From Nevskiales bacterium (GTDB lineage: Bacteria > Pseudomonadota > Gammaproteobacteria > Nevskiales > Nevskiaceae): 64,000 nt of DNA. The notes under the pieces were generated by a model, which worked only from the letters and a program-made list of their open reading frames with translations, was not told the DNA's origin and did not search any database. Both the position numbers and the translations under genes were made by a program. The stretch spans positions 1 to 64,000 of the forward strand of contig JAQVDP010000009.1 of assembly GCA_028698335.1 (NCBI GenBank), read 5' to 3'. Shown here one piece after another: positions 19,894 to 30,222 of this stretch; positions within the stretch are counted from its first letter, which is position 1; the number at the start of each line of letters is the position of its first letter.

Positions 19894-22244
19894 TGCGGTA
19901 CCTTCAGGGCCGAGACCAGATCCATCCGGCGGATGAAGCGGATCATCAGCAGCGACGACAGGGTACTGGCGATCAGGATCACCGAGGCGGCGTAGGCGTA
20001 GGTCTGCGGTTCGATCACGACCGGAATCCGGTACAGGTCGGAATTCGATGCCTCCACCATCAACGCGCTGAGCCACCAGCCGATCACGCCGCCGATCGGC
20101 AGCGCGATCAGGGTCAGCGTGGCGATCTCGCCGAGCAGGATCATGCCGGTCTCGAAGCGGGTATAGCCGAGCACCCGCAGGCTGGCCAGTTCGCGTTCGC
20201 GCTCCGAGAACGCCACGCGCATGCTGTTGTAGACGACGCCGACCGCGATCGTCGACGCCAGCACCAGCAGCACCGCGCCGAAGATCAGCATGTTGCCGGC
20301 CATCGTCTCGGTGAAACTGTCGATCGCGACCTGGCGGTTCATGACGCCGGCGATGCGGGGCGTCGACTTGATGTCGCGATACAGCCTGGGCAACGCGCTG
20401 CGCTCGACGCCGAGGAACGCGCCGGTGACGACGTCGCCTTCGCGCAGCAGGCGGTTGAGGGCCCCGCGGCGCATGTAGGCGCTGGTCCCGGTCAGTTCAT
20501 GGGTGATGCCCACCAGCGTCACCTCGCGGGTCGGGCGATTGCCTTCCAGCACCTCCACGCGCACGGTGTCGCCGACCTGCAGCCCGAGCTTGGCGGCGAG
20601 CATGTCGGTCATCATCAGGCCCTGGTCGGGGATCGCCACCGGGCGGAAATCCGCGTCGAGCAGCCGGTAGAGGCGGCCGTCGGGCTCGAGCCCCTGGATC
20701 GCGCTGCGTTCGTGGCGATGGCCGGCCTGGAGGCGGACCGCAACCGCGCGCATCGGCTCCACCCGGTGGACGCCCGGCATCGCCGCCAGCTCGTGCACGA
20801 CGCTTTCGTGCTTGACGTCGTCGAAGCTGACGGTCAGGTCGGCGCGCAGGGCCTGGCGGAACTGCACGTCGACGAGGTAGTCGATCGCGTCCTCCATCAG
20901 GCCGCCGACGACCAGGATCGACGCCGAGAACGCGATGCCGAGCACGGTCAGTCCGGATTTCAGCGGCTGGCGCATCAGGTTGCGCACCACCATCCGCGTT
21001 GCCGGCGACAGCCAGTGCCGCAGCCGGCTGGTCTCGAAGCGGGTGATGCGGTAGCGCGGCGGCGGCTCCGGCCGCATGCCCTGCGCCGGCGGCAGGCGCG
21101 CGGCCCGGTATACCGCGGTCGCCGCGCCCAGCAGGGCCGCGCCGGCGCTGACGGCGATGCCGGACGCGATCACGCGTGTCGACAGCACATAGTGCAGATA
21201 GGGATAGCGGAAGAACTCCTGGTAGACCCGCGACATGCCCGCGCCGAGCCAGCCGCCGACCGCGACGCCGAGCGCCGAGCCGAGCAGCACGATGCTGCCG
21301 GCGAGCATCAGGTAGTGCCAGCCGATCTCGAGCCGGTTGTAGCCGAACGCGCGCAGCACGGCGACCTGCGATCGCTCCTGCTTGAGCAGGCGCATCATCA
21401 CCACGTTGAGCAGGAACGCCGCGACGCCGAGGAAGATCGCCGGCAGGATCGTCGCCTGGACTTCCCACTGGCGGATCTCGTCGGTGAGGTAGCGGTGCGA
21501 GGTCTGGTCCTCGCGGGCGATCGCGCCGACGCTGCCGTAGGGGGCGAGGACGCGGTCGAGCCGCTCGATCACCGGCCGCGGGTCCGCGCCCGGGCGCAGC
21601 CGCAGCAGCAGGTCGTTGAAGGCGCCGTCCAGCCCCTCGGCGGCGTCGAGCGGTTCGCGGGCCATCCAGAACACGCCGTAGCGCTTGTAGTCCGGGAACA
21701 GGTCGCCCGGCCGGACCAGGTAGACGAACTCCGCGGACAGCGCGATGCCGGTGATCGTGACCTGGCGCTGGCGGCCGCGCAGCGTGATCCGGAGGCGGTC
21801 GCCCGGATGCAGGTCATGGGCTTCGGCGAAGGCCTCGTTGACGGCGATCTCGCGGTCCGAGGCCGGCAGGCGCCCGGCGCGCAGATAGAGCCGGTTGAGG
21901 CCCTTCCTCGGATCGGGCAGCGACAGCACTTCCGCGCTGACCGGATCGTCGAATCCCGGCACGTCGACCAGCGCGGCGGCACGTGCCCGCGTTTCGACGG
22001 TCTCGACGTCGTCGATGGCGGTGATGACCGACTCGATCTCGCGCGGGGCCCGGATCAGCGCGACGAACACGTCGGCGAAGCGGCTGTCCCGGTAGAACTC
22101 GCGCTGGGTCAGCGCCAGCGACTGCATGGTGCTGTGGGCGATCACGTAGGTCGCCACGCCGCTGGCGACGACCAGCGCGATCGCCAGTGCCTGGCCGCGC
22201 AGGCGCCACAGGTCGCGCGCCAGCTTGTGGACCAGGACGCTCAT
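19890..22244 (-). CDS. ABC transporter permease, MacB/FtsX type, duplicated
   Basis: 784 residues with two FtsX units: an N-terminal helix and periplasmic region, a first three-helix block around 255-375, and a second helix at '[31 protein letters not shown]'. A second periplasmic region and a last helix set (about 660-775) follow. Ten-helix exporters of this layout extract lipids, lipoproteins or lipophilic compounds. Substrate unknown. It begins 1 bp after the ATPase gene. Confidence 0.9.
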   Translation of the reverse strand: MSVLVHKLARDLWRLRGQALAIALVVASGVATYVIAHSTMQSLALTQREFYRDSRFADVFVALIRAPREIESVITAIDDVETVETRARAAALVDVPGFDDPVSAEVLSLPDPRKGLNRLYLRAGRLPASDREIAVNEAFAEAHDLHPGDRLRITLRGRQRQVTITGIALSAEFVYLVRPGDLFPDYKRYGVFWMAREPLDAAEGLDGAFNDLLLRLRPGADPRPVIERLDRVLAPYGSVGAIAREDQTSHRYLTDEIRQWEVQATILPAIFLGVAAFLLNVVMMRLLKQERSQVAVLRAFGYNRLEIGWHYLMLAGSIVLLGSALGVAVGGWLGAGMSRVYQEFFRYPYLHYVLSTRVIASGIAVSAGAALLGAATAVYRAARLPPAQGMRPEPPPRYRITRFETSRLRHWLSPATRMVVRNLMRQPLKSGLTVLGIAFSASILVVGGLMEDAIDYLVDVQFRQALRADLTVSFDDVKHESVVHELAAMPGVHRVEPMRAVAVRLQAGHRHERSAIQGLEPDGRLYRLLDADFRPVAIPDQGLMMTDMLAAKLGLQVGDTVRVEVLEGNRPTREVTLVGITHELTGTSAYMRRGALNRLLREGDVVTGAFLGVERSALPRLYRDIKSTPRIAGVMNRQVAIDSFTETMAGNMLIFGAVLLVLASTIAVGVVYNSMRVAFSERERELASLRVLGYTRFETGMILLGEIATLTLIALPIGGVIGWWLSALMVEASNSDLYRIPVVIEPQTYAYAASVILIASTLSSLLMIRFIRRMDLVSALKVPQ

Positions 22245-22245
22245 G

Positions 22246-22974
22246 TCACCATTGCAGATCGCGCGGCGCGCGGCGGGTGGCGTTACGGTGCTCGCCGACG
22301 ATACGCCCGTCGGACAGGCGCAGGACGCGGTCGGCCATGTCGGCGATGACGGCGTTGTGGGTGATGACGACGGTCAGCGTGCGCAGCCTGCGATTGACCT
22401 CGTCCAGCGCTTCGAGCACGCGGATGCCGGTATGCGAATCGAGCGCGCCGGTGGGCTCGTCGCACAGCAGCAGATCCGGCTGCTTGGCGATGGCGCGGGC
22501 GATGGCGACGCGCTGCTGCTCGCCGCCGGAGAGCTGGGCCGGGAAGTGATCGAGGCGGTGTTCGAGCCCGACCGCGGTCAGGGCCTCCTCCGGCGTCAGC
22601 GGATTGCGGGCGATCTCCGTCACCGCCTCGACGTTCTCGCGCGCGGTCAGGCTCGCGATCAGGTTGTAGAACTGGAATACGAAGCCGACGTGTTCGCGGC
22701 GGTACCGGGTCAGCGCGCGGTCGCCGGCGCGGGTCAGGTCGTGGTCCTGGTAGACCACCTGCCCGCTGCTGGCGGTTTCGAGTCCACCGAGGATGTTGAG
22801 CAGGGTCGACTTGCCGCTGCCGGACGCCCCGAGCAGCACCACGAACTCGGCCGCCCGCAGGTCGAGGTCGACGCCGCGCAGGGCCTGTACCGGGGACTCG
22901 CCGTCGTAGACCTTGGCCAGACCACGGGCGCTGAGCAGGACCGGCGGCTGCCCGGCTGGCTGCGTCCCGCTCAC
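22246..22974 (-). CDS. ABC transporter ATP-binding protein (LolD/MacB type)
   Basis: About 242 residues. Walker A is [17 protein letters not shown]-loop 'FVFQFYNLI', signature [16 protein letters not shown], Walker [13 protein letters not shown] and H-loop 'VVITHN'. It powers the adjoining permease. There is no ATG in a good place; I used GTG at 22974 ([10 protein letters not shown]), 35 bp after the usp stop, but the start is uncertain by several codons. Confidence 0.92.
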   Translation of the reverse strand: MSGTQPAGQPPVLLSARGLAKVYDGESPVQALRGVDLDLRAAEFVVLLGASGSGKSTLLNILGGLETASSGQVVYQDHDLTRAGDRALTRYRREHVGFVFQFYNLIASLTARENVEAVTEIARNPLTPEEALTAVGLEHRLDHFPAQLSGGEQQRVAIARAIAKQPDLLLCDEPTGALDSHTGIRVLEALDEVNRRLRTLTVVITHNAVIADMADRVLRLSDGRIVGEHRNATRRAPRDLQW

Positions 22975-23009
22975 GGCGTCGCGGACCGGTGCGGCGTCGG
23001 CGTCACCGC

Positions 23010-23987
23010 TCAGGCCGGAAACGGCGGCAGCAGCTCCTCGGGGATGTCGAGATGCTCGGCGAGCACGTGGATGAACTCCGGCGGCTTCACCACCAGGACG
23101 TCGCAATGCAGCCGGTGCAGGATGCGTTCGGCGCTGCTGCCGAGGATCAGGCGTTCCAGCCCTTCGCGATAGACCGAGCCGACCGCGACCACGTCGGCCG
23201 CGGTGACGTCGGCCAGGTCGCCGATGGCTTCGGCGCAGGGTCCGTCGATGAAATGCTTGTGGTCTTCGGGGACGCCGTGGCGCGCGGCGAAGCTGTCGAA
23301 GCGCTCCTTGCGGCTCTCGCGCAGGGCTTCGTAGGCCTCGGAGATCAGCAGACCGTCGCCCTGCGGATCGACCGCCGCGGCAGTGGTCAGCCCGTCGAAG
23401 GCGTGCGCCAGATGCAGGCTGGCATTGCATTGCAGTGCCAGCTGCAGCGCGCAGCGCACGACCTGATCGTTGAGCGCTTCGGCGTCCTCGCCGATCACGC
23501 CGGTGTCGACCGAGGCGATGACCCGCTGGGGCAGCGGATGCGCCTGCGAGTTGACCAGCAGCAGCGGCGCGGGGCACAGCCGCATCAGCTGCCAGTCGAG
23601 CGGGGTGTACAGCAGGCGCCTCACCGCCGATTCGGCGTGTACGTCCTTGATCACCAGATCCGGCTTGATCTCGGCGACCTTGCCGATCACCTTCTCGTGG
23701 ACCGGCTTGCCCCAGACCACGTCGGTCCGGACCGTGGCGCCTTCGGCTTCCAGCGCGGCGGCCTCGTCGGCGAGCCATTCCTCGCGCTCGCGCAGGAAGC
23801 CGGCCTTGGCCAGCGCCATGACTTCCTCGGAGACGGTGCCGATCGCGGCAATGCCGGCATGGTGGTCGAACAGGCACAGATGCAGCTCCGCGCCGGTCGC
23901 CTTGGCCAGCTGCGCCGCGCGTTCGATCGCCGGCGTCCGCCGCAGGGCGTTGTCGGCGATCACCAGAATGCGTTGGTACTGACTCAT
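23010..23987 (-). CDS. Tandem universal stress protein
   Basis: 325 residues, two Usp domains (about 1-150 and 155-310). Domain 1 begins '[26 protein letters not shown]'. Domain 2 ends with a G-x2-G-x9-S/T-like stretch '[39 protein letters not shown]', which resembles an ATP-binding type. Tandem Usps of this kind help cells survive energy starvation and low oxygen in Pseudomonas. An exact FNR box lies 61 bp upstream. The ABC exporter genes follow closely. Confidence 0.9.
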   Translation of the reverse strand: MSQYQRILVIADNALRRTPAIERAAQLAKATGAELHLCLFDHHAGIAAIGTVSEEVMALAKAGFLREREEWLADEAAALEAEGATVRTDVVWGKPVHEKVIGKVAEIKPDLVIKDVHAESAVRRLLYTPLDWQLMRLCPAPLLLVNSQAHPLPQRVIASVDTGVIGEDAEALNDQVVRCALQLALQCNASLHLAHAFDGLTTAAAVDPQGDGLLISEAYEALRESRKERFDSFAARHGVPEDHKHFIDGPCAEAIGDLADVTAADVVAVGSVYREGLERLILGSSAERILHRLHCDVLVVKPPEFIHVLAEHLDIPEELLPPFPA

Positions 23988-24041
23988 GAGACGTCCCCGA
24001 TAGTCTTGGGCGGATCGTGCCCGTCATTGCAGCCCCGGACA

Positions 24042-24055
24042 TTGATCCCCGTCAA
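24042..24055. promoter_or_regulatory. FNR/ANR box upstream of usp-ABC operon
   Basis: TTGATCCCCGTCAA is an exact TTGAY-N4-RTCAA match, centred 61 bp from the usp start and 143 bp from the divergent GGDEF gene. Its distance fits the leftward usp operon better. Confidence 0.78.
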
Positions 24056-24191
24056 CCGGGGGTGTCGGAGCCGGCGTGGCGGCGGCCGCGGCGGGCGGTC
24101 TGCATCGGGATGCCGTTCACCCGCCGGATTGGGGGCTTCCGGCGCCCGGGACGCGCGTGGGCGCGCGCGCTCGTTCAAAGTGGGGCCATCC

Positions 24192-24959
24192 ATGCTTCAT
24201 TCGAGCCGACATTCCAGGCAGGACGACACCGCGCGCTTTCCGGTGTGGCTGGCGCTCGCCGTCGCGGCGCTTCCCGCCGGCTGGTGGCTGCTGCGCGTGC
24301 TCGGGGGCGCGGAGCCGGTGGCGGCGCTGCGCGCCGACGCGGGGCTGTTTCTCTACATGGGACTGGCAACGCTGGCGGTGCTGCTGCTGGACCGGCGGAT
24401 CCGGCCGCACTGCGACGGCTTCCGCGATCCGCTGACGGGCGTGTTCGCTGCGGAGTATTTTGCGCGCCGGATCCAGGACGAGCTGGCGCATGCCCGCCGC
24501 AAGGGGCGGCCGCTGGCGGTCCTGCGGCTCGATGTCGATGGCCTGCAACGCGTCAACCGGCAGTTCGGGCGCGCCCGCGGCGACGCGGTGCTCCGGAAGG
24601 TCGCGCACCAGCTGCTGCAGCAGGTGCGCGAGGACGACACGGTGGCCCGGACCGGCAGCGACACCTTTTCGATCATCCTGCGCGAATCCGGCCTCGAAGA
24701 CGCCATGCAGGTCGCCGAGCGCATGCGCAAGGGGATCGAGGCGGCGACGCACAAGGCCGGGCAGGGGCGGGTGTTCGCCGTCACCGCGTCGATCGGTGTG
24801 GTCAGCTACTGGCGCAGCGGGGTGGTGGACCCCGAAACCCTGATCGGTCTGCTCGACGATGCGCTGGGGCAGGCGCAGCGCCGGGGCGGCAATCAGGCGG
24901 TCGCGGTCGGCCACACCCGCAGGGCGGAGGTCGCCGCCACGGTCCTGCCGGTGGCCTGA
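24192..24959 (+). CDS. Membrane-anchored degenerate GGDEF protein
   Basis: 255 residues. Two hydrophobic segments (about 17-35 and 50-68) are followed by a GGDEF fold: 'FRDPLTGVFAAEYFARRIQDEL', 'LRLDVDGLQRVNRQFGRARGDAVLRKVA', then the signature loop as TGSDTF instead of GGDEF. Loss of the second Gly and of the Glu makes diguanylate cyclase activity unlikely; nucleotide binding or a regulatory role is possible. It is divergent from the FNR-linked usp operon. Confidence 0.82.
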   Translation: MLHSSRHSRQDDTARFPVWLALAVAALPAGWWLLRVLGGAEPVAALRADAGLFLYMGLATLAVLLLDRRIRPHCDGFRDPLTGVFAAEYFARRIQDELAHARRKGRPLAVLRLDVDGLQRVNRQFGRARGDAVLRKVAHQLLQQVREDDTVARTGSDTFSIILRESGLEDAMQVAERMRKGIEAATHKAGQGRVFAVTASIGVVSYWRSGVVDPETLIGLLDDALGQAQRRGGNQAVAVGHTRRAEVAATVLPVA

Positions 24960-25000
24960 GATCATGGCCGGCGGGCTGCGCCGTTGACGCCGCAAGGGCG

Positions 25001-25014
25001 CTGACACGGGTCAA
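25001..25014 (+). promoter_or_regulatory. FNR-like box upstream of zinc-ribbon / phosphorylase operon
   Basis: CTGACACGGGTCAA differs from TTGAY-N4-RTCAA at one base. Its centre is 65 bp before the zinc-ribbon gene start, like the exact boxes nearby. Confidence 0.6.
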
Positions 25015-25072
25015 TACTCGATTTCCGCCGGGCAGGCTATCGTATGCGGCCCATCGGCGAGCGGAGTGATCC

Positions 25073-25279
25073 ATGAGCGAGTCCCATCCTGCAGTGCAGC
25101 GGTCCTGCCCGTCCTGTGGTGCCGAGATGACGATTGCGCCGGAGCAGCAGGTCGAGGGCCTGCGCCTGCGGTGCATGCATTGCAACGCCGAGGCTGTGGT
25201 CACCCAGGAATGGGACGAGGCGCTGGGGCAGAACCACTGGGCGCTGGACGACACCGACGATTTCGCTGAGGAGCCTTGA
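25073..25279 (+). CDS. Small zinc-ribbon protein
   Basis: 68 residues. Two Cys pairs, CPSC (residues 12-15) and CMHC (34-37), give a four-Cys zinc knuckle, with an acidic tail ending DDTDDFAEEP. Function is unknown. The gene is 48 bp before the phosphorylase and shares its FNR-like site, so it may be part of that operon. Confidence 0.7.
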   Translation: MSESHPAVQRSCPSCGAEMTIAPEQQVEGLRLRCMHCNAEAVVTQEWDEALGQNHWALDDTDDFAEEP

Positions 25280-25327
25280 TGGCGCCGGCAGGATCGTCCG
25301 GAACCCACTGCACGCGGGGGCGGTGAG

Positions 25328-26839
25328 ATGGACAAGCACGCTTCCGCGCTGCTGCGGCTGACCCGGGCCGGCATCGACACCTACCAGACCCCGGTCATCT
25401 TCCTGCGCGCCGACAGTGCGGTGTGCCGGTCGGAGGGGTTCGAGGCGCTGTCGCGGGTCCGGATCCGGCGCAGTCACAAGGAAGTGATCGCCACGCTCAA
25501 CGTGGTGTCGGCCGACTGGATCGAGGCCGACGAAGCCGCGTTGTCGGAAGTCGCCTGGAAACTGCTCGACGCGCACGAGGGCGACACCGCCGAGCTGTCG
25601 CATCCCGAGCCACTGGATTCGCTGTCGTTCCTGCGGGCCAAGGTCTACGGCCAGACGCTGCCCGATCAAGCCATCCGCGCGATCATCGCCGATGTCGCCG
25701 CCGGCCGGTATTCGGAGCTGGAGCTGGCGGCGTTCGTGACTGCCTGCGCGGGCGAGCAGCTGAATCAGGACGAAACTGTGGCGCTGACGCGGGCGATGGT
25801 CGAGGTCGGCTCGCGCGTCGACTGGGGGCGCCACCCGATTGTCGACAAGCACTGTATCGGCGGGCTGCCGGGCAATCGCACCACGCCGATCGTGGTGGCG
25901 ATCGTCGCGGCCGCCGGGCTGACCATCCCGAAGACGTCGTCCCGCGCGATCACCTCGCCGGCCGGAACCGCCGACACCATGGAGACCCTGGCGCCGGTCG
26001 AGCTGAGTCTCGCGCGGATGCGCAAGGTCGTCGAGCGCGAGAACGGCTGCATCGTCTGGGGCGGGGCGGTGCAGCTGTCGCCGGCCGACGACGTGCTGAT
26101 CCGGGTGGAGCGCCCGCTCGACTTCGACAGCGCCGGCCAGCTCGTGGCCAGTGTGATGTCCAAGAAGGTCGCCGCGGGTTCGACCCACGTGGTGATCGAC
26201 CTGCCGGTCGGCCCGACGGCCAAGGTGCGCACACGCGAGGCCGCGCAGCGCCTGGCCGATCGCATGGTCGCGGTCGGGCAGGTGCTGGGGCTGGAGGTGC
26301 GGCCGCTGCTCACCGACGGCAGCCAGCCGGTCGGCAACGGCATCGGCCCGGCGCTGGAGGCGCGGGATGTGCTCGCCGTGCTGCAGAACCAGCCGGCCGC
26401 GCCGGACGATCTGCGTGAGCGCTCGCTCGAGCTGGCCGGCGCGATCATCGAGCTGGGGACCGGGGCGGACCCTGGCAGCGGGCTGGCGCGGGCCGCGGAG
26501 ATTCTCGACAGCGGCAGGGCCTGGGCCAAGTTCCAGGCGATCGCCGAGGCACAGGGCGGCTTGCGCGAGCCCCCGGTTTCGCGTTTTCATCGCCCCTGCG
26601 TGGCGCCGCAGAGTGGCATCGTCAGCAACATCGACAGCCGCAAGCTGTCGCGGCTGGCGAAATTCGCCGGGGCGCCTCGCGATCCGGCAGCCGGCGTCGA
26701 CCTGCACGTTCACCTCGGCGAGCGTCTGGTGGCCGGCCAGCCCATGTTCACCTTGCATGCTGATAGCGCAGGCGAAATCGCCTTTGCGCTGGACTATCTT
26801 GAGGACCACCCGGAGATCGTGTGTCTGAAGAACGGTTGA
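25328..26839 (+). CDS. AMP phosphorylase / thymidine-phosphorylase family enzyme
   Basis: 503 residues, the long type with an extra N-terminal ~90-residue domain like archaeal AMP phosphorylase, not the 440-residue DeoA. The phosphate/nucleoside site segments are 'DKHCIGGLPGNRTTPIVVAIVAAAG', 'KTSSRAITSPAGTADTMETL' and 'ENGCIVWGGAV'. AMP phosphorylase converts AMP and phosphate to adenine and ribose 1,5-bisphosphate. Thymidine or another nucleoside remains possible. The gene overlaps the PRPP synthetase by 19 bp. An FNR-like box lies upstream of the operon. Confidence 0.85.
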   Translation: MDKHASALLRLTRAGIDTYQTPVIFLRADSAVCRSEGFEALSRVRIRRSHKEVIATLNVVSADWIEADEAALSEVAWKLLDAHEGDTAELSHPEPLDSLSFLRAKVYGQTLPDQAIRAIIADVAAGRYSELELAAFVTACAGEQLNQDETVALTRAMVEVGSRVDWGRHPIVDKHCIGGLPGNRTTPIVVAIVAAAGLTIPKTSSRAITSPAGTADTMETLAPVELSLARMRKVVERENGCIVWGGAVQLSPADDVLIRVERPLDFDSAGQLVASVMSKKVAAGSTHVVIDLPVGPTAKVRTREAAQRLADRMVAVGQVLGLEVRPLLTDGSQPVGNGIGPALEARDVLAVLQNQPAAPDDLRERSLELAGAIIELGTGADPGSGLARAAEILDSGRAWAKFQAIAEAQGGLREPPVSRFHRPCVAPQSGIVSNIDSRKLSRLAKFAGAPRDPAAGVDLHVHLGERLVAGQPMFTLHADSAGEIAFALDYLEDHPEIVCLKNG

Positions 26840-27732
26840 ATCCGTTGTTGCTGTGCTTCGAGGGACGGTCGCCGTTCGCGAACCGGATGGCGGAACAGGG
26901 CGATTTCGAAGAAGTGCCGGTCGGACTGCACCGGTTTCCCGACGGCGAGTCGCTGGTGCGCGTCGACGCGCGCCTCGCCGGACGCCACTGCGTCGTGTTC
27001 TGCTCGTTGCGCAGCCCCGACGAGATCCTGTTTCCGCTGTTGTCGGTGGCCTACACCGCGCGCGAACTGGGGGCGCTGTCGGTCGGACTGGTGGCCCCGT
27101 ATCTGGCCTACATGCGCCAGGACAAGCGTTTTCACAGCGGCGAGGCGGTCTCCGCGCGGCCGTTCGCGCATCTGATCTCGAACCATTTCGACTATCTGGT
27201 GACGGTCGATCCGCATCTGCACCGTTATCACCGCCTCGACGCCCTGTATCGGATCCCCGCAACGGTCGTCAGTGCGGTGCCGCTGATGGCCGACTGGATC
27301 CGGCGCAACATCGAAAAACCCCTGCTGGTGGGGCCGGACCAGGAGAGCCTGCAGTGGGTGGGCGCGGCGGCCGAGCTGGCCAATGCACCGTTCATCCTGC
27401 TCGAGAAGACGCGCCACGGCGACGAGGATGTCGACGTCAAGCTGCCGGAGGTCGCGAACTGGCGCGAGCGCACGCCGGTGCTGATCGACGACATTCTGTC
27501 CACCGGCAATACCATGTCGAAGACGGTGCGGGGGCTGATTGCCGAGGGATTCGCCCCGCCGGTGTGCCTCGCGGTGCATGCGGTGTTCGCCGGACAGGCC
27601 GAGGCCCTGCTGACCGAGGCCGGCGCGGCGCGCCTGGTCACGGCCAACAGCATCGCGCATCCGACCAATGCGGTCGACCTCTGCGACCCGGTGCTGCACG
27701 CGCTGCGCGAGCACCTCAAAACGCGCCGCTGA
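26821..27732 (+). CDS. Ribose-phosphate pyrophosphokinase family protein
   Basis: 303 residues. The PRPP-binding loop is 'VLIDDILSTGNTM' (about 220-232), with 'APYLAYMRQDKRFHSGEAVSARPFAHLI' as the catalytic flexible-loop region and 'TVDPHLHRYHRLD' as the metal site. It makes PRPP from ribose 5-phosphate and ATP, releasing AMP. The GTG start lies inside the phosphorylase gene, so the two are translationally coupled: AMP made here is a possible substrate of the partner. It is more divergent than housekeeping PrsA, so it is probably a second, specialised copy. Confidence 0.85.
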   Translation: MSEERLNPLLLCFEGRSPFANRMAEQGDFEEVPVGLHRFPDGESLVRVDARLAGRHCVVFCSLRSPDEILFPLLSVAYTARELGALSVGLVAPYLAYMRQDKRFHSGEAVSARPFAHLISNHFDYLVTVDPHLHRYHRLDALYRIPATVVSAVPLMADWIRRNIEKPLLVGPDQESLQWVGAAAELANAPFILLEKTRHGDEDVDVKLPEVANWRERTPVLIDDILSTGNTMSKTVRGLIAEGFAPPVCLAVHAVFAGQAEALLTEAGAARLVTANSIAHPTNAVDLCDPVLHALREHLKTRR

Positions 27733-27762
27733 CAGGCCGCGAAAAGACGCCTCCGGAGGGCG

Positions 27763-27776
27763 TTGACGCAAGTCAA
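27763..27776 (+). promoter_or_regulatory. FNR/ANR box upstream of ccoN
   Basis: TTGACGCAAGTCAA, an exact TTGAY-N4-RTCAA match centred 77 bp before the ccoN ATG. cbb3 oxidase operons are standard FNR/ANR/FixK targets. Confidence 0.85.
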
Positions 27777-27846
27777 TGTTCGCAGAGGGGGGGGCTCCCG
27801 ACAATGACGCGGGTCCGCATAAGGACCTGACAACTCGGGAGTGCCA

Positions 27847-29280
27847 ATGTCCACAACAACCGCTCCGGCGCCGGTCTACCACGACACCGTGGTACGCCAG
27901 TTCGCCGTCATGACGGTCGTATGGGGGATCGTCGGAATGCTGGTCGGCGTCATCATCGCCGCGCAGTTGATGTTTCCGGCGCTGAATTTCGATATCCCCT
28001 ACCTGACCTTCAGTCGCCTGCGCCCACTGCATACCAATGCGGTGATTTTCGCGTTTGGCGGATCCGCGCTGTTTGCGACCTCGTATTGGGTCGTGCAGCG
28101 AACCTCGCAGGTCGGCCTGTTCCTGCCGAAGCTGGCGAGCTTCACGTTCTGGGGATGGCAGGTGGTGATCGTCTCTGCCGCGATCACGCTGCCGTTGGGG
28201 ATAACCCAGTCGAAGGAGTACGCCGAGCTCGAGTGGCCGATCGATCTGCTGATCGCCGCGGTCTGGGTGGCGTATGCGGTGGTCTTCTTCGGAACCATCG
28301 CGGTCCGCAAGGCCAGCCACATCTACGTGGCCAACTGGTTCTACGGCGCCTTCATCATCGCCGTCGCGGTTCTGCACATCGTCAACAGCGCGGCCATTCC
28401 GGTCAGCCTGACCAAGTCGTACAGCGCCTATTCGGGCGCGGTCGACGCGATGGTGCAGTGGTGGTACGGGCATAACGCCGTCGGCTTCTTCCTGACCGCG
28501 GGCTTCCTCGGCATGATGTACTACTTCGTGCCGAAGCAGGCCGGCCGCCCGATCTACAGCTATCGCCTCTCGGTCGTCCACTTCTGGGCGCTGATCTCGA
28601 TCTACATGTGGGCCGGTCCGCACCATCTGCACTACACCGCGCTGCCGGACTGGGTGCAGTCGCTGGGCATGGTGTTCTCGCTGATCCTGCTGGCGCCGTC
28701 CTGGGGCGGCATGATCAACGGCATCATGACGCTGTCGGGTGCCTGGCATAAGCTGCGCGACGATCCGATCCTGAAGTTCATGATCGTGTCGCTGTCGTTC
28801 TACGGCATGTCGACCTTCGAAGGTCCGATGATGTCGATCAAGACGGTCAACGCGCTGTCGCACTACACCGACTGGACGATCGGCCACGTGCACTCCGGTG
28901 CGCTGGGCTGGGTCGCGATGATCTCGATCGGTTCGATCTACGTGCTGATTCCGCGCCTGTGGAACAAGCCGCAGATGTACAGCATCCCGGCGATCAACCT
29001 GCATTTCTGGCTGTCGACGATCGGCACCGTGCTGTACATCACCGCGATGTGGATCGCCGGTGTGATGCAGGGCCTGATGTGGCGCGCAGTCGAGGACGAC
29101 GGCACGCTGACCTACAGCTTCATTGAAAGCCTGAAAGCGACCTATCCGTACTACGGCGTGCGTTTGTTCGGTGGTGTGGTGTTCCTCAGCGGCATGCTGG
29201 TCATGGCGTGGAACGTCTGGAAAACCATCGCCACGCCGACACCGCAGTCGGTGGCGAACACAGCGGAGGCTTCGGCATGA
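27847..29280 (+). CDS. ccoN: cbb3-type cytochrome c oxidase subunit I
   Basis: 477 residues, about 12 membrane helices. The catalytic subunit of the high-affinity terminal oxidase: it reduces O2 to water at heme b3-CuB and pumps protons. H62 ([10 protein letters not shown]) is a low-spin heme ligand. '[10 protein letters not shown]' gives the CuB His and the cross-linked region, 'AGPHHLHYT' the paired CuB His, and '[14 protein letters not shown]' the two other heme ligands. GGGAG precedes the ATG by 6 bp. First gene of the cco operon. Confidence 0.98.
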   Translation: MSTTTAPAPVYHDTVVRQFAVMTVVWGIVGMLVGVIIAAQLMFPALNFDIPYLTFSRLRPLHTNAVIFAFGGSALFATSYWVVQRTSQVGLFLPKLASFTFWGWQVVIVSAAITLPLGITQSKEYAELEWPIDLLIAAVWVAYAVVFFGTIAVRKASHIYVANWFYGAFIIAVAVLHIVNSAAIPVSLTKSYSAYSGAVDAMVQWWYGHNAVGFFLTAGFLGMMYYFVPKQAGRPIYSYRLSVVHFWALISIYMWAGPHHLHYTALPDWVQSLGMVFSLILLAPSWGGMINGIMTLSGAWHKLRDDPILKFMIVSLSFYGMSTFEGPMMSIKTVNALSHYTDWTIGHVHSGALGWVAMISIGSIYVLIPRLWNKPQMYSIPAINLHFWLSTIGTVLYITAMWIAGVMQGLMWRAVEDDGTLTYSFIESLKATYPYYGVRLFGGVVFLSGMLVMAWNVWKTIATPTPQSVANTAEASA

Positions 29281-29921
29281 ATCACGAACTTGTCGAAAAA
29301 AACGTCGGCTGGCTGGGCATCCTGATCGTCGTCGCGATCGCCTTCGGCGGTCTGGTCGAGATCGTCCCGCTGATGTTCCAGAAGGCCGCGACCGAGCCGG
29401 CACCGGGATTGCAGATGCGCACGCCGCTGCAGGTGGCCGGCCGCGATGTCTTCGTCCGCGAGGGCTGCTACAACTGCCATTCGCAGATGGTCCGTGGCCT
29501 GCACGAAGAGGTGCTCCGCTACGGTCCGCGCTCCACCGCCGGTGAGTCGGTCTGGGATCATCCGTTCCAGTGGGGTTCCAAGCGTACCGGTCCGGATCTG
29601 GCCCGTGTCGGTGGCCGCTACAGCGACGACTGGCACCGGATCCACCTGCTGAATCCGCGTGACGTCGTGCCGGAGTCGAACATGCCCGGTTATCCGTGGC
29701 TGGCCGAACAGGCGGTCGACGGCGAAGAGGTGCAGGCGATGATGCGGGCACTGAAAATCGTCGGCGTGCCGTTCCCGGAGGATGAGATCGCCGGGGCGCC
29801 GCAGGCCGTGGCCGGCAAGACCAAGATGGATGCGCTGATCGCGTTCCTGCAGTCGCTGAAGGTACCGCAGGCGCCGGCACAGGCCGCCACCGAGGCGCCG
29901 GCAGCGCCGGGAGGTGCCTAA
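29277..29921 (+). CDS. ccoO: cbb3-type cytochrome c oxidase subunit II (monoheme cytochrome c)
   Basis: 214 residues. One N-terminal helix (about 11-31) is followed by a periplasmic heme c domain with C64-x2-C67-H68 in [11 protein letters not shown], and the Met ligand is probably in 'ESNMPGYPW'. It passes electrons to CcoN. It overlaps ccoN by 4 bp. Confidence 0.98.
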   Translation: MNHELVEKNVGWLGILIVVAIAFGGLVEIVPLMFQKAATEPAPGLQMRTPLQVAGRDVFVREGCYNCHSQMVRGLHEEVLRYGPRSTAGESVWDHPFQWGSKRTGPDLARVGGRYSDDWHRIHLLNPRDVVPESNMPGYPWLAEQAVDGEEVQAMMRALKIVGVPFPEDEIAGAPQAVAGKTKMDALIAFLQSLKVPQAPAQAATEAPAAPGGA

Positions 29922-30079
29922 TGATCAGCGGCATCATTACGGCAGTGCTGATGATCGCGTTCCTGTGCATCACCTACTGGGCGTATTCGGCGCGCAACCG
30001 CCACCGCTTCGACGACGCGGCGCAGATGCCGCTGCGTGACGAGGATACGGCGGTGCAGGCCGGGGAGGGACGCGCATGA
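29921..30079 (+). CDS. ccoQ: cbb3 oxidase small subunit CcoQ
   Basis: 52 residues: [20 protein letters not shown] as a single membrane helix, then 'AYSARNRHRFDDAAQMPLRDED', the typical CcoQ tail. CcoQ stabilises the assembled oxidase. Its start overlaps the ccoO stop by 1 bp, and its end overlaps the next small gene by 4 bp. Confidence 0.9.
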   Translation: MISGIITAVLMIAFLCITYWAYSARNRHRFDDAAQMPLRDEDTAVQAGEGRA

Positions 30080-30222
30080 ACGTCCTGCTCGAGTACTGGC
30101 ACTGGTTCGTCGCGAGCGCGACGGTGATGACCCTGCTGGGATACGGATGGTTGGTTGCCGAGGCCGGGGACGATGTGTTCGTCCATGCCTACGGCAAGCG
30201 CGCCAAGGAGACACGTCGATGA
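30076..30222 (+). CDS. Small single-helix membrane protein between ccoQ and ccoP
   Basis: 48 residues: MNVLLEYWHWFVASATVMTL, continuing through a hydrophobic helix to 'GYGWLVAEAGDDVFVHAYGKRAKETRR'. It overlaps ccoQ and ccoP by 4 bp each, so it is translated in step with the oxidase subunits. The standard operon is N-O-Q-P without such a gene. It may be an extra accessory subunit like CcoM of Pseudomonas stutzeri, though I see no clear similarity. Confidence 0.75.
   Translation: MNVLLEYWHWFVASATVMTLLGYGWLVAEAGDDVFVHAYGKRAKETRR

Noticed and set aside
26794..29973. A 1059-codon open frame opposite the PRPP synthetase, ccoN and ccoO
   Set aside because: It is the antisense shadow of well-identified genes, with no recognisable domain.
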